Positions 24,647-33,348 of a stretch of 34,476 nucleotides of DNA are shown here, piece after piece. This DNA comes from CAVQBP01 sp964448105 (GTDB lineage Bacteria; Bacteroidota; Ignavibacteria; Ignavibacteriales; Ignavibacteriaceae). The notes beneath the pieces were generated by a model. The model searched no databases. It was given only the letters and a program-made list of their open reading frames with translations, and was not told the DNA's origin. Within the stretch, counting starts at the first letter, position 1. Each line of letters opens with the position of its first letter. Position numbers and translations under genes: made by a program. Where the stretch lies: the NCBI GenBank assembly GCA_964448105.1, contig CAYUVK010000052.1:1-34476 (forward strand), written 5' to 3'.

Positions 24647-25975
24647 TTACCTGCCAGCAGGTATATTATTTAATAATGAGCTGCTGAAACCTTTACGGCT
24701 TAACTTACCCATCATTTTCTGCATTTCTCCAAATTGTTTAATTAAACGGTTTACGTCTTGAATAGATGTTCCACTGCCGCGAGCTATTCTTTTACGACGA
24801 CTTCCGTTTAAAACTTTTGGAGTTCTTCTCTCTTCCAATGTCATAGAATTAATAATAGCTTCAACTTTAACCAAAGCATTATCATCAACCTGGGTATTCT
24901 TAATTTGAGAATTTAACCCAGGAATCATTCCTAACAATGAAGTTAGAGAACCCATTTTCTTAATGGCTTTAATTTGCTTAAGAAAATCATCAAAATCAAA
25001 TTTATTTTTCCTTAATTTTTCTTCTAATTTCGCAGCTTCATGCTCATCAAAGCTCTCCTGAGCCTTTTCTACGAGAGAGACTATGTCTCCTTTGCCTAAA
25101 ATCCTTGATGCAAGCCTGTCGGGGTAAAAAGGTTCAAGATCCTTTAACTTTTCACCATTACTTATAAATTTTATTGGTTTACCAACTACAGTTCTAATTG
25201 ATAGAGCTGCGCCACCCCTTGCATCACCATCTAATTTAGTTAAAACTATGCCGTCGTAATTTACAGTTTCATTAAAAGCTTTGGCAGAATTAACCGCATC
25301 CTGCCCTGTCATTGCATCAACAACAAACAAAGTTTCAGATGGTTTTACAATGGACTTAATATCCGAAACTTCCGTCATCATTTCTTCATCAACATGAAGA
25401 CGGCCTGCAGTATCAATAATAATGGTATTAAAATTTTTTTCTTTAGCAGTTTGAAGAGATTCACTAGCAACTTTTCTTGCATCTCTTTCTTCTAAAGAAA
25501 AAACCGGAACATTTACTTGTCCACCTAAAAGCTTTAATTGTTCAATAGCTGCAGGCCGATAAATATCCGCCGCAACTAGAAGTACTTTTCGCCCATTTTC
25601 TTTTAAGCGTTTAGCTAATTTACCACAAAAAGTTGTTTTTCCCGAACCCTGGAGACCAACAACAAGAATAATTGTGATCCCGGATCCATTTATTTTTATT
25701 TCTGTCTGGCTGCCGCCTAAAAGATTTACTAATTCATCATAAATAATTTTAGTAATTAATTGCCCTGGAGATATGGATGCAATTACATCTTTTCCAAGGG
25801 CTCTTGATGAAACATTATCGATAAAATCTTTGGCAACCTTGTAATTAACATCTGCATCCAGAAGAACTCTTCTGATTTCTCTTAGAGTATCTGCGATATT
25901 TTTTTCAGATATTCTTCCCTGACCGCTAACCTTTTTTAGGGTCGAATCTAATTTTAATGATAATTCTTCAAACAT
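24647..25975 (-). CDS. ffh: Signal recognition particle protein Ffh (SRP54)
   Basis: A 442-aa GTPase that binds signal sequences of nascent membrane proteins with the SRP RNA. The N domain is at about 1-90. The G domain has GLQGSGKTTFCGKLA (G1), DTAGRLHVDEEM (G3) and TKLDGDARGGAALS (G4 region). The Met-rich M domain (about 320-442) includes GMIPGLNSQ, the RNA-binding RRKRIARGSGTSIQDVNRL, and FGEMQKMMGKL. Full length. It sits between atpG and rpsP, all on one strand. Confidence 0.97.
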   Translation of the reverse strand: MFEELSLKLDSTLKKVSGQGRISEKNIADTLREIRRVLLDADVNYKVAKDFIDNVSSRALGKDVIASISPGQLITKIIYDELVNLLGGSQTEIKINGSGITIILVVGLQGSGKTTFCGKLAKRLKENGRKVLLVAADIYRPAAIEQLKLLGGQVNVPVFSLEERDARKVASESLQTAKEKNFNTIIIDTAGRLHVDEEMMTEVSDIKSIVKPSETLFVVDAMTGQDAVNSAKAFNETVNYDGIVLTKLDGDARGGAALSIRTVVGKPIKFISNGEKLKDLEPFYPDRLASRILGKGDIVSLVEKAQESFDEHEAAKLEEKLRKNKFDFDDFLKQIKAIKKMGSLTSLLGMIPGLNSQIKNTQVDDNALVKVEAIINSMTLEERRTPKVLNGSRRKRIARGSGTSIQDVNRLIKQFGEMQKMMGKLSRKGFSSSLLNNIPAGR

Positions 25976-26014
25976 AATAGCAAATTTAAATAATTCTAGG
26001 GAAATTAATAAAGA

Positions 26015-26884
26015 TTAGCTTGCTTTAAGTGCGTTAGCCCCGGAAACAATTTCCAGAATTTCTTTGGTAATTGCAGCTTGTCTTTCTTTATTATATTTAA
26101 GCTGTAAAGTCCGTATCAATTCCTTAGCATTTGTAGTTGCATTATCCATAGCAGTCATTCTTGCACCAAATTCTGCAGCATTAGATTCCAATAAAATCCG
26201 CCACATTTGTGCTTTTAAATGTTTTGGAAGCAAATATTTAAAGATAGACTTTTGGTCAGGTTCAAATATATAATATGGTTCGTTCTTTCTTTCTTCTTGA
26301 TTCCCCTTTTTAATAGGAATAGGAAGAAACTGCTCAGTTATAATTTTTTGTTGAATAATGGATTTAAATTCATTATAAATGATAAAAATTTTATCAAAAG
26401 TACCATTCACATATAACTTAATTAATTCATTTGTTATATTAAATGCAAATGAATAATCAAGATTTGAAAATAAACCAACCCTTTTATCAATAATATCATA
26501 ATTTCTTTTGCTGAAGAAATCAAATCCTTTTTTCCCAAGACAAAAAATGCCTGCTGAATTTGTATTTGGTAAATCCTCTATAAAATTTGTAGCTTCTTTA
26601 ATAATATTTGTATTGAATGCACCACACAGACCTCGATCAGCTGTTACAACCATAACAGCAATGTTTTTAATTTCCCTTTCGGCAATAAAAGGATTGCTGT
26701 AGTCCTCATCAGTTACGAGATGAGAAAGCAATTCTGAAATTTTACGGGCATAGGGGCGTGCATTAATAACTCTGTCCTGGGCTCGTCTCAATTTTGCAGC
26801 CGAAACCATTTTCATGGCTTTAGTTATCTGCTGAGTATTTCGAACACCTTTAATCCTATTTTTTATGTCCCTTAATGTTGCCAT
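26015..26884 (-). CDS. atpG: F1 ATP synthase gamma subunit
   Basis: A 289-aa protein forming the central rotating shaft. The N-terminal helix ATLRDIKNRIKGVRNTQQITKAMKMVSAAKLR (start ATLRDIK, core TKAMKMVSAAKLR) and the C-terminal helix AMDNATTNAKELIRTLQLKYNKERQAAIT (core ATTNAKELI, KERQAAIT) are the two highly conserved coiled-coil strands. It is the last gene of the atp operon here; atpD (beta) and atpC (epsilon) do not follow. Confidence 0.97.
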   Translation of the reverse strand: MATLRDIKNRIKGVRNTQQITKAMKMVSAAKLRRAQDRVINARPYARKISELLSHLVTDEDYSNPFIAEREIKNIAVMVVTADRGLCGAFNTNIIKEATNFIEDLPNTNSAGIFCLGKKGFDFFSKRNYDIIDKRVGLFSNLDYSFAFNITNELIKLYVNGTFDKIFIIYNEFKSIIQQKIITEQFLPIPIKKGNQEERKNEPYYIFEPDQKSIFKYLLPKHLKAQMWRILLESNAAEFGARMTAMDNATTNAKELIRTLQLKYNKERQAAITKEILEIVSGANALKAS

Positions 26885-26902
26885 TATGCAAAAAAGATAT
26901 TT

Positions 26903-28453
26903 CTATTCACTTTCTTTAAAAATTGATGAAAATTCATCTGCAGCTTTTTTAATCTCCGAAATGGTTTCATCCGAAAGCTGCTTTTCTTTTTTAATTATTT
27001 CAAAAATATTATTGTATTTAACTTCAATAAATTCCAGAATTTCTTTTTCAAAATGCTTTATCTCATGAATAGAGATATTATCCATATAACCATTTGTACC
27101 TAAATAAATACTCATAACTTGTTTTTCAACCGGTACCGGATTGTACTGACCCTGTTTGAGAAGTTCAACAAGCCTGGCTCCTTTGGCAAGAGTTCTTTGG
27201 GTTGATTTATCCAGATCAGATCCAAATTTGGCAAAAGCTTCAAGTTCACGATATTGAGCAAGATCCAATTTTAAGGTTCCGGCAACTTTTTTCATTGCTT
27301 TCATTTGAGCATTTCCACCCACACGTGAAACCGAAATACCAACATTTATAGCAGGTCTAACACCTGCGTTAAACAGATTGGATTCGAGATAAATTTGTCC
27401 ATCTGTAATTGAAATAACATTAGTAGGAATGTATGCTGAAACATCGCCTTGTTGTGTTTCAATTATAGGTAAAGCTGTCAAGCTTCCACCACCAAGATCT
27501 TCACTTAATTTGGATGCTCTTTCCAATAGCCTGGAATGAAGGTAGAATACATCTCCCGGATATGCTTCTCTTCCCGGAGGTCTTCTTAATAATAATGAAA
27601 GCTCCCGATAAGCGGCTGCTTGTTTAGAAAGATCATCATAAACAACAAGTGCATGTTTCCCGTTATCTCTGAAAAATTCACCTAATGTAGCTCCGGAATA
27701 CGGGGCAATGAATTGCAAAGGAGCAGGTTCTGAAGCTGCCGCAGAAATTACCGTAGTATAATGCATTGCATCCTGTTCTTGCAGCTTAGCTACTACCTGG
27801 GCAATCGTTGAACTTTTCTGTCCGATTGCAACATAAATACAATAGACAGGTTTAATACCGAGGTTTTTTGCTTCTTCCGTATGTGTATACTTTTGATTGA
27901 TTATAGTATCAACGGCAACTGCAGTTTTTCCGGTTTGTCTATCACCAATAATCAGTTCTCTTTGCCCGCGTCCGATCGGAATCATTGCATCAATAGCAGT
28001 AATACCAGTTTGGAGAGGTTCTTTTACCGGCTGTCTTTGAATTACACCTAAAGCTTTTCTTTCAATCGGTTGATATTTTTCATAATCTATTTCACCTTTC
28101 CCATCAATTGGTACACCTAAAGGAGTAATCACTCTTCCCAGCATTTTTTCGCCAACGGGCATTGAAGCAACTCTTTTGGTTCTTTTTACGGTATCACCTT
28201 CTTTTACTAAAGTAGATTCTCCAAAAAGAACACATCCTACACTATCCTCATCCAGGTTTAATACCAATCCGAAAACATCATTCGGAAATTCCACAAGTTC
28301 GCTCGCCATCACTTTCGATAAGCCATAAACCTGGGCAATACCATCACCAACCTGAAGTACTGTCCCTACATCATAAATGTCAACTTCACTTTCAAATCCG
28401 GAAAGTTGTTTTCTTAATATTACCGATATTTCGTCCGGTCTAACTTCCGCCAT
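26903..28453 (-). CDS. atpA: F1 ATP synthase alpha subunit
   Basis: A 516-aa subunit. The P-loop GDRQTGKTAVAVDTI is at about 169-183. The signature PAINVGISVSRVGGNAQMKAM, quoted by its core SVSRVGGNAQ, is near 365-380. The alpha Arg-finger region is in this segment (SVSR). Length is normal. SD AAGGAA lies before the ATG. Alpha subunits bind non-catalytic nucleotides and complete the catalytic sites of beta, which must be encoded elsewhere. Confidence 0.98.
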   Translation of the reverse strand: MAEVRPDEISVILRKQLSGFESEVDIYDVGTVLQVGDGIAQVYGLSKVMASELVEFPNDVFGLVLNLDEDSVGCVLFGESTLVKEGDTVKRTKRVASMPVGEKMLGRVITPLGVPIDGKGEIDYEKYQPIERKALGVIQRQPVKEPLQTGITAIDAMIPIGRGQRELIIGDRQTGKTAVAVDTIINQKYTHTEEAKNLGIKPVYCIYVAIGQKSSTIAQVVAKLQEQDAMHYTTVISAAASEPAPLQFIAPYSGATLGEFFRDNGKHALVVYDDLSKQAAAYRELSLLLRRPPGREAYPGDVFYLHSRLLERASKLSEDLGGGSLTALPIIETQQGDVSAYIPTNVISITDGQIYLESNLFNAGVRPAINVGISVSRVGGNAQMKAMKKVAGTLKLDLAQYRELEAFAKFGSDLDKSTQRTLAKGARLVELLKQGQYNPVPVEKQVMSIYLGTNGYMDNISIHEIKHFEKEILEFIEVKYNNIFEIIKKEKQLSDETISEIKKAADEFSSIFKESE

Positions 28454-28513
28454 TTTTTTATTCCTTTAAACTTTAGTCTTACATTCAAGTTGTAAGTTCA
28501 TAAATAAATTTTT

Positions 28514-29068
28514 TTAATTCAACGATGGACCGCTGGATACAAACTGCTTTTTTAAAAGCTCCAATTGATGTTGAATAGAAGCATCATAAACAGTATCTCC
28601 AATTTTTGCAAAAAATCCGCCAATAATATTTTTATCTAATGTAAATCCAATACGGGTTTTTTTATTTAAATATTTTTCAAATTTATTTTTTAACAGTTCT
28701 TTTTGTTCATCATCAAATTCAAATGCCGTCTTAATATCTACATTCACAATTCCAAGTATTTCATTATAAAGTTCAATAAACTTTTGAAATATATCATATA
28801 GTAAATCTTCTCTGTCTTTTTGAATTACAAACTGCAAAAAGTTCATTGTTTCTTTATCAATTTTAGATTTAAATATTTCTTCCAAAATTGATGTTTTTAT
28901 ATGAGGTTTGATAACAGGATTCTCCAACATTTTTCTTAATGCAATATTTTCTTTCAAAACATTTTTTATCAATTCAACATCAATGGCAATTTTTTCAAGG
29001 ATATTTTTATCCTTTGCCATTTTTAATAAAGAAGATGCATACCTGTAAGAAACTTTATAATTAATCAT
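28514..29068 (-). CDS. atpH: F1 ATP synthase delta subunit
   Basis: A 184-aa OSCP-type subunit joining F1 to the peripheral stalk. The N-terminal helical domain (SYRYASSLLKMAKDKN) and the C-terminal conserved segment KIGDTVYDASIQHQLELLKKQF fit the family. It follows atpF after two bases and precedes atpA by 60 bases. Confidence 0.94.
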   Translation of the reverse strand: MINYKVSYRYASSLLKMAKDKNILEKIAIDVELIKNVLKENIALRKMLENPVIKPHIKTSILEEIFKSKIDKETMNFLQFVIQKDREDLLYDIFQKFIELYNEILGIVNVDIKTAFEFDDEQKELLKNKFEKYLNKKTRIGFTLDKNIIGGFFAKIGDTVYDASIQHQLELLKKQFVSSGPSLN

Positions 29069-29070
29069 AA

Positions 29071-29607
29071 TTAATTCTTAGTAATCTCGCTGATATAATC
29101 ATTAACAATTTTCTTGTTTGTTTCTTTATTGATATTCTCTTTTAGGATTTTTTCCGATGCCTGCACCGCAATTTCCGCAATTTGATTTTTTAATTCATTA
29201 AACGCGGATTCTTTTTTTCTCTCTATTTCTTCGGCCGCATCCGAAATAATTTTTTGAGCCTGCTGTTTGCTTTCCTGGAGCATCTGATCTTTCAATTTTT
29301 CTGCATATGCCCTGCTTTGTTCAATTATTTTTTTCGATTCTTCTTCTGCTTTTGCCAAATTTGCTTTGTTTTCATCAAGAACTTTTTGTGCTTCTTCTTT
29401 TGCTTTTTCTGCTTTCTCAAGCGATTCTCTTATCACTGATTCCCTTTGATCTAAAGCAGTAAGAATAGGCTTCCATGCAAACTTCTTTAATATTAATAGA
29501 AGTATGACAAAAGTTATTACTGTCCAGAAAATCAACCCGGGACTAACATTTATAAGACTTGATCCACCTTCAGCGGCAAGCAAAGCCAGATTAAAATTCA
29601 AAAGCAT
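29071..29607 (-). CDS. atpF: F0 ATP synthase b subunit
   Basis: A 178-aa peripheral stalk subunit with one N-terminal membrane helix (about 24-42, PGLIFWTVITFVILLLILKK, key FWT...FVILLLIL) followed by a long charged coiled coil (about 50-150) typical of b subunits. The stop lies two bases before the atpH start. Confidence 0.95.
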   Translation of the reverse strand: MLLNFNLALLAAEGGSSLINVSPGLIFWTVITFVILLLILKKFAWKPILTALDQRESVIRESLEKAEKAKEEAQKVLDENKANLAKAEEESKKIIEQSRAYAEKLKDQMLQESKQQAQKIISDAAEEIERKKESAFNELKNQIAEIAVQASEKILKENINKETNKKIVNDYISEITKN

Positions 29608-29631
29608 TACAAAATTCCTTTAGTAAATAAT

Positions 29632-29850
29632 TTATTTTACGGCTAAAAGGATACAAATAACAAGTGCAAAGAAAGCAATACCTTCAATTAGCGCTGCAGC
29701 GATAATCATGTTTGTTCGAATTGGACCGGCAGCTTCAGGTTGTCTTCCCATAGCTTCCAACGCAGATGCTGCAAGTTTCCCGATTCCAAGACCGGCACCA
29801 ATTACTGCAATTCCAGCACCTATTCCGGCGGCTAAAAAACCTAAATCCAT
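29632..29850 (-). CDS. atpE: F0 ATP synthase c subunit
   Basis: A 72-aa hairpin of two membrane helices with the polar loop RQP at 36-38. The ion-binding carboxylate is Glu56 in AALIEGIAFFALVI. The Gln and Ser ligands of sodium-binding rings (for example the ES pair) are not seen, so proton coupling is likelier; this is inference from a few positions. Glycine-rich helix 1 (GAGIAVIGAGLGIG) is typical. Confidence 0.96.
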   Translation of the reverse strand: MDLGFLAAGIGAGIAVIGAGLGIGKLAASALEAMGRQPEAAGPIRTNMIIAAALIEGIAFFALVICILLAVK

Positions 29851-29895
29851 ATTTTCTCCTAATTTAATTTTTAATTAATGTTTAATGTTTTTTAT

Positions 29896-30741
29896 TTAAT
29901 GTTCCTGGTGAATCGCCATCCCTATATATAACGAAGTTAGTATTGTAAAAATATATGCTTGAATAAGAGCTACAAGAAGCTCAAGCAAATCAATAAACAA
30001 TACAAACCCGATAGCTACAGGCGATACTAGTATTGTTTTCAGTATAAATATTAATCCTATTAAAGAAAAAATTACCACATGCCCCGCAATCATATTTGCA
30101 AAAAGACGTATACACAACGAAAATGGTTTTGTAAAGAGACCGATTATTTCAACAACTACCATAAGGGGCAAAATAACAACCGGCATACCCGGAGGGATCA
30201 AACCTTTAAAGTATCCTACAAAACCATGTTTTTGTATACCGCTATATTGTGTTACAATAAACGATATTCCGGCTAAAGCAGCAGTAACAGCTATATTACC
30301 TGTTATTGACGTAGAATATGGTATTAAACCAAATAAATTTCCGAACAAAACGAAGAAAAAAAGAGTTAGCAGATAAGGAAGAAATTTATTATATCCTTCT
30401 CCAATCGTAGGCTTTACAATTTCATCTCTAACAAAAAGGACAATTATTTCAAAAAAATTAGTTAAACCTTTGGGAATTAAAGACTGCTTATATCCTTTAG
30501 ATAGGGAATAAAAGAGCACTATTAAAATAATAGCAATAATCCACATAAAGAAAACATTTTTGGTAATTGAAATATCAATACCGAAAAGTTCAATATGAGG
30601 TAGATACAGCTTTCCAAACGGGTCAAAATCTATATAATTTGAATCCATTACATGGTGGAGAATCCAACCGCCCCCCTCTTCCCCGGAGTTTTTCAGAGTA
30701 TCTACTACTGCTAGAGAATCTGCAGGATTACCAAAGATCAT
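29896..30741 (-). CDS. atpB: F0 ATP synthase a subunit
   Basis: A 281-aa integral membrane protein forming the proton half-channels. The essential arginine is Arg212 in SLCIRLFANMIAGHVV. The C-terminal segment VALIQAYIFTILTSLYIGMAI carries the conserved Gln. The N-terminal 45 residues are an acidic, Gly-rich extension with two His (HH at 29-30), longer than in E. coli but common in this clade. It starts eight bases after the upstream atpI-like gene. Confidence 0.96.
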   Translation of the reverse strand: MIFGNPADSLAVVDTLKNSGEEGGGWILHHVMDSNYIDFDPFGKLYLPHIELFGIDISITKNVFFMWIIAIILIVLFYSLSKGYKQSLIPKGLTNFFEIIVLFVRDEIVKPTIGEGYNKFLPYLLTLFFFVLFGNLFGLIPYSTSITGNIAVTAALAGISFIVTQYSGIQKHGFVGYFKGLIPPGMPVVILPLMVVVEIIGLFTKPFSLCIRLFANMIAGHVVIFSLIGLIFILKTILVSPVAIGFVLFIDLLELLVALIQAYIFTILTSLYIGMAIHQEH

Positions 30742-30749
30742 AAAATAGT

Positions 30750-31127
30750 TTATGTTTTCTTCATATATAAATAAATTACTTCAATAATCAAATATAAAGC
30801 ATATAAAAAAAGAATGGAAAATATAAAACTATTCTTATTGATATTCAAGAATTTGAGGGAAATAAATACTAATGAAAGCATTAATAATAATCTCAAAAGC
30901 ATTCCACCTAGAATAGCTTTAAAAAAAGTATTTTGAGAACGGTTTAAACCTATTTTTATGGCTATTAACCCGAGAAGAAAATTAAAAGTGGCTAAGCTTC
31001 CACCAATTAATATCGAAATAAAATATTCTTTTGATATTATTGAAAACGAATAGATAAGAAGAAGAATCAAGAATAAAAAAAAAGCTGCAATTAAGCTTTT
31101 ACTTAAAAATTTTTCGGCTTTATTCAT
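30750..31127 (-). CDS. AtpI-like (ATP synthase I family) small membrane protein
   Basis: A 125-aa protein with four predicted membrane helices in two pairs (about 11-30, 36-58, 71-93, 98-121), separated by short charged loops such as KIGLNRSQN. Size, topology and position between atpZ and atpB fit the ATP synthase I family, thought to assist F0 assembly or magnesium supply. Sequence identity to known AtpI cannot be judged by eye, so no symbol is given. Its ATG overlaps the stop of atpZ (ATGA). Confidence 0.65.
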   Translation of the reverse strand: MNKAEKFLSKSLIAAFFLFLILLLIYSFSIISKEYFISILIGGSLATFNFLLGLIAIKIGLNRSQNTFFKAILGGMLLRLLLMLSLVFISLKFLNINKNSFIFSILFLYALYLIIEVIYLYMKKT

Positions 31128-31351
31128 TTACCGGATTTAAGCACTGTTTTTATAAAATTATATAAAGCAGCGAATACTCCTAAAAATGAACATACAATGG
31201 TTAAAATGGGGCTGGTACTAAAATTATTGTCCAGCCAGATTCCTAAAAAAACCATTGCGGTAACGGTAACCGCAAGCTGAAGTCCCAATCCCAAATAGGG
31301 GGCATACTCACTAATTAAATTCTTGTATTCCCCTTGCTTATCATTTTTCAT
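31124..31351 (-). CDS. atpZ: AtpZ-type ATP synthase accessory protein
   Basis: A 75-aa protein with two membrane helices: YLGLGLQLAVTVTAMVFLGIWLD (about 19-41, key LGLQLA and GIWLD) and SPILTIVCSFLGVFAALYNFI (about 47-67). This matches the AtpZ/ATPase gene1 family at the head of many atp operons, where it may form a calcium/magnesium channel with AtpI. Its ATG overlaps the bactofilin stop by four bases and its stop overlaps the next ATG by four. Confidence 0.85.
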   Translation of the reverse strand: MKNDKQGEYKNLISEYAPYLGLGLQLAVTVTAMVFLGIWLDNNFSTSPILTIVCSFLGVFAALYNFIKTVLKSGK

Positions 31352-31752
31352 TTTATATGTTGAGGAGGTCCCGACGTTTGTACCGGTTTTGGTAATGGTT
31401 CTTTAGAATCGCCCATAGAACTTTTACCATCGAATTTTGCTCCTGCTTCAACAACAAGAATTTTAGTTACAATATCACCCTTTAAGGCTGCTTTGGCTTC
31501 TAGAACAAGCTTCTCCTTTGCGTTAACCGAACCCATTACTTTTCCCCCTAAAGTAATTATATCTGCAAATAACTGACCATCAACTTCACCGCTTTCACCA
31601 ACAGTAACATTTCCGTCTGCCTTAACATCTCCCTTAACACTACCATCAATACGAACATCCCCTTTACTCGAAAGTTTACCTTCGATTACGACGCCGGTAC
31701 CGATAATTGTCACTTGTTCATCTCCTTTATTATTTTTCAATTTTTCCTCCAT
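31348..31752 (-). CDS. Bactofilin (polymer-forming cytoskeletal protein)
   Basis: A 134-aa protein whose core (about 15-110) is the right-handed beta-helix of bactofilins, visible as repeated short strands with Gly turns: VTIIGTGVVIEGKLSSKGDVRIDG, described by key IGTGVVIEG and GDVRIDG, then GDVKADGNVTVGESGEVDG. Short charged N- and Pro-rich C-terminal tails flank it, as usual. Bactofilins polymerise without nucleotide and place peptidoglycan enzymes. Its ATG overlaps the M23 peptidase stop by one base (TAATG), a pairing known from bactofilin/M23 modules in cell-shape control. Confidence 0.93.
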   Translation of the reverse strand: MEEKLKNNKGDEQVTIIGTGVVIEGKLSSKGDVRIDGSVKGDVKADGNVTVGESGEVDGQLFADIITLGGKVMGSVNAKEKLVLEAKAALKGDIVTKILVVEAGAKFDGKSSMGDSKEPLPKPVQTSGPPQHIK

Positions 31753-32585
31753 TAGTAATTTAATAAAACTGTTTTCGGATCAATAGGCTGCCCATCTTTC
31801 CAAATTTCAAAATGTAAATGTGGACCTGTTGTTATTTCCCCTGTATTACCGCTTAGTGCAATTAATTCTCCTTGTATAACAGTATCCCTTTCTTTTTTCA
31901 TTAATACAGAACAATGTTTATATATCGTAATATAATTATCAGGATGACCAATAATCAACATATTTCCATCTTTATTTGTATAATCTGAAAAAATTACATA
32001 ACCATTTGCCGAAGCATATACGGGTGTACCGGATTTTACCACAAAATCTATACCCATATGTCCTTTTTGAGGATCAAAATCTCTGCTTATAAAACCATTT
32101 ACAGGTTTGTCAAAATAATAAACTTTTTGCTTAATATCTGTGCTTTTACCAAAGAAAAGATCATTAATAACTGCGAAAATATTTCCACCGAATTTCCCTT
32201 TATTTCCTTCTTTAGTTTCATTTCTATCTTTTCTCAAAGAATCCGCTAAGGTTGAGTCACCAAGTATTATTGCATATTTTAATTTTTCGTTTGTTGATTT
32301 CAAATTCTCAAGTTCACGTGATAAAAACAACATTCTTATATTTAATTGATTTACAGTCTGCATATCTTTTTTAGACAAAGATGAATTTCCAGGGAAAATC
32401 AAAGTATTTACAGGTGAAAGGCTTAATAAGATGAAACCAGCAAAAGCTGAAAAAACTGTGTATATTATTAGCAAATAAATTAAATGATTTGATTTAAAAC
32501 GTCTTGTTTTAGATCCCGTTCCGGTAGATTCAGGTATAATTATTACATAATAACTTTTTATGTTTTTTAAAAAATTAAAATTCAT
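31752..32585 (-). CDS. Membrane-anchored M23-family peptidoglycan peptidase
   Basis: A 277-aa protein: short cytoplasmic N-terminus, one membrane helix (about 34-56), a coiled-coil-like linker (about 72-105), and a C-terminal LytM domain (about 160-277). Zinc and catalytic residues are present: His176 and Asp180 in GHMGID, His224 in YKHC, and His256/His258 in GPHLHFE. It should therefore be an active endopeptidase acting on periplasmic peptidoglycan, unlike degenerate LytM regulators. It is translationally coupled to the bactofilin gene, its likely positioning partner. Confidence 0.92.
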   Translation of the reverse strand: MNFNFLKNIKSYYVIIIPESTGTGSKTRRFKSNHLIYLLIIYTVFSAFAGFILLSLSPVNTLIFPGNSSLSKKDMQTVNQLNIRMLFLSRELENLKSTNEKLKYAIILGDSTLADSLRKDRNETKEGNKGKFGGNIFAVINDLFFGKSTDIKQKVYYFDKPVNGFISRDFDPQKGHMGIDFVVKSGTPVYASANGYVIFSDYTNKDGNMLIIGHPDNYITIYKHCSVLMKKERDTVIQGELIALSGNTGEITTGPHLHFEIWKDGQPIDPKTVLLNY

Positions 32586-32712
32586 GAATAAGCCTACACT
32601 AAAGAAATAAATTTAGTAAATGTATTATTAAATTTTACTAAAATCGAAACAGAGTTTTCAAAAAATTCTTTTTGAATTAAGTTCATAAATCAAAATAAAA
32701 TTTAAGTAAAAA

Positions 32713-33348
32713 TTAAACAAATTTTTTCAGCAGATCATCAAATTTTATTTTCCCTTCCCGAATCAGAGTAGGTTTAGAATCACTTAAATCAATAATTGTA
32801 GATGCCTGAAAAAAAGATTTCTTTTGGGAGTAAAAGATAGCGTCTACATCTGAAGAAAATTCATCCTTGATTATACTGGGTTCAACTATCGGAGTTTGTT
32901 TACTTCGATTAACGCTAGTTGAAATCAAAGGCATCTTAAGCTCGGAAAGAAGCTTTAAACAAAAACGATGATTAGGAATTCTAAATGCTGCATTATCCCG
33001 GTGAAGAATTCCTTGAAATTTGGTATTTAAATTTAAAATAACCGAAACCGGATTTGGCCAAATTGAAATTAAAAAATCAAGATGATTTTCAGAATTTATA
33101 TCAACATATTTTAATAATATATCTATTTCGCTAATAAGTAAAATATACGTCTTCCCGATTTTACGTCCTTTAATTCTATCTACATCTTTTATTGCTTCTT
33201 CATTAAATGGGTTAGCACCAAAACCATAAATTGTATCAGTAGGATATATGAAAACTTTTCCCTCGAAATAAATCTTTTTAGCGAGGCCAATCGATTCGTC
33301 AAAATTTCTATCTATATCAATTAACTTTGCTGTTTTTGTTTCTACCAT
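32713..33348 (-). CDS. Sua5/YciO/YrdC-family L-threonylcarbamoyladenylate synthase
   Basis: A 211-aa protein with the family motif FIYPTDTIYGFGANPFNEEA (about 33-52) and KGRKIGKTYILLIS. It lies in the length range of TsaC-type enzymes, without the C-terminal Sua5 domain. The product, threonylcarbamoyl-AMP, feeds t6A synthesis at tRNA position 37. A YciO-like paralogue with another role cannot be excluded. The start at 33348 has a good SD (GAGGA) although it lies 32 bases inside the end of the upstream glycosyltransferase gene. Confidence 0.88.
   Translation of the reverse strand: MVETKTAKLIDIDRNFDESIGLAKKIYFEGKVFIYPTDTIYGFGANPFNEEAIKDVDRIKGRKIGKTYILLISEIDILLKYVDINSENHLDFLISIWPNPVSVILNLNTKFQGILHRDNAAFRIPNHRFCLKLLSELKMPLISTSVNRSKQTPIVEPSIIKDEFSSDVDAIFYSQKKSFFQASTIIDLSDSKPTLIREGKIKFDDLLKKFV

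Noticed and set aside
29254..29439. Plus-strand open frame rich in Phe and Cys
   Set aside because: It is the antisense shadow of the Lys/Glu-rich coiled coil of atpF, with no start signal.
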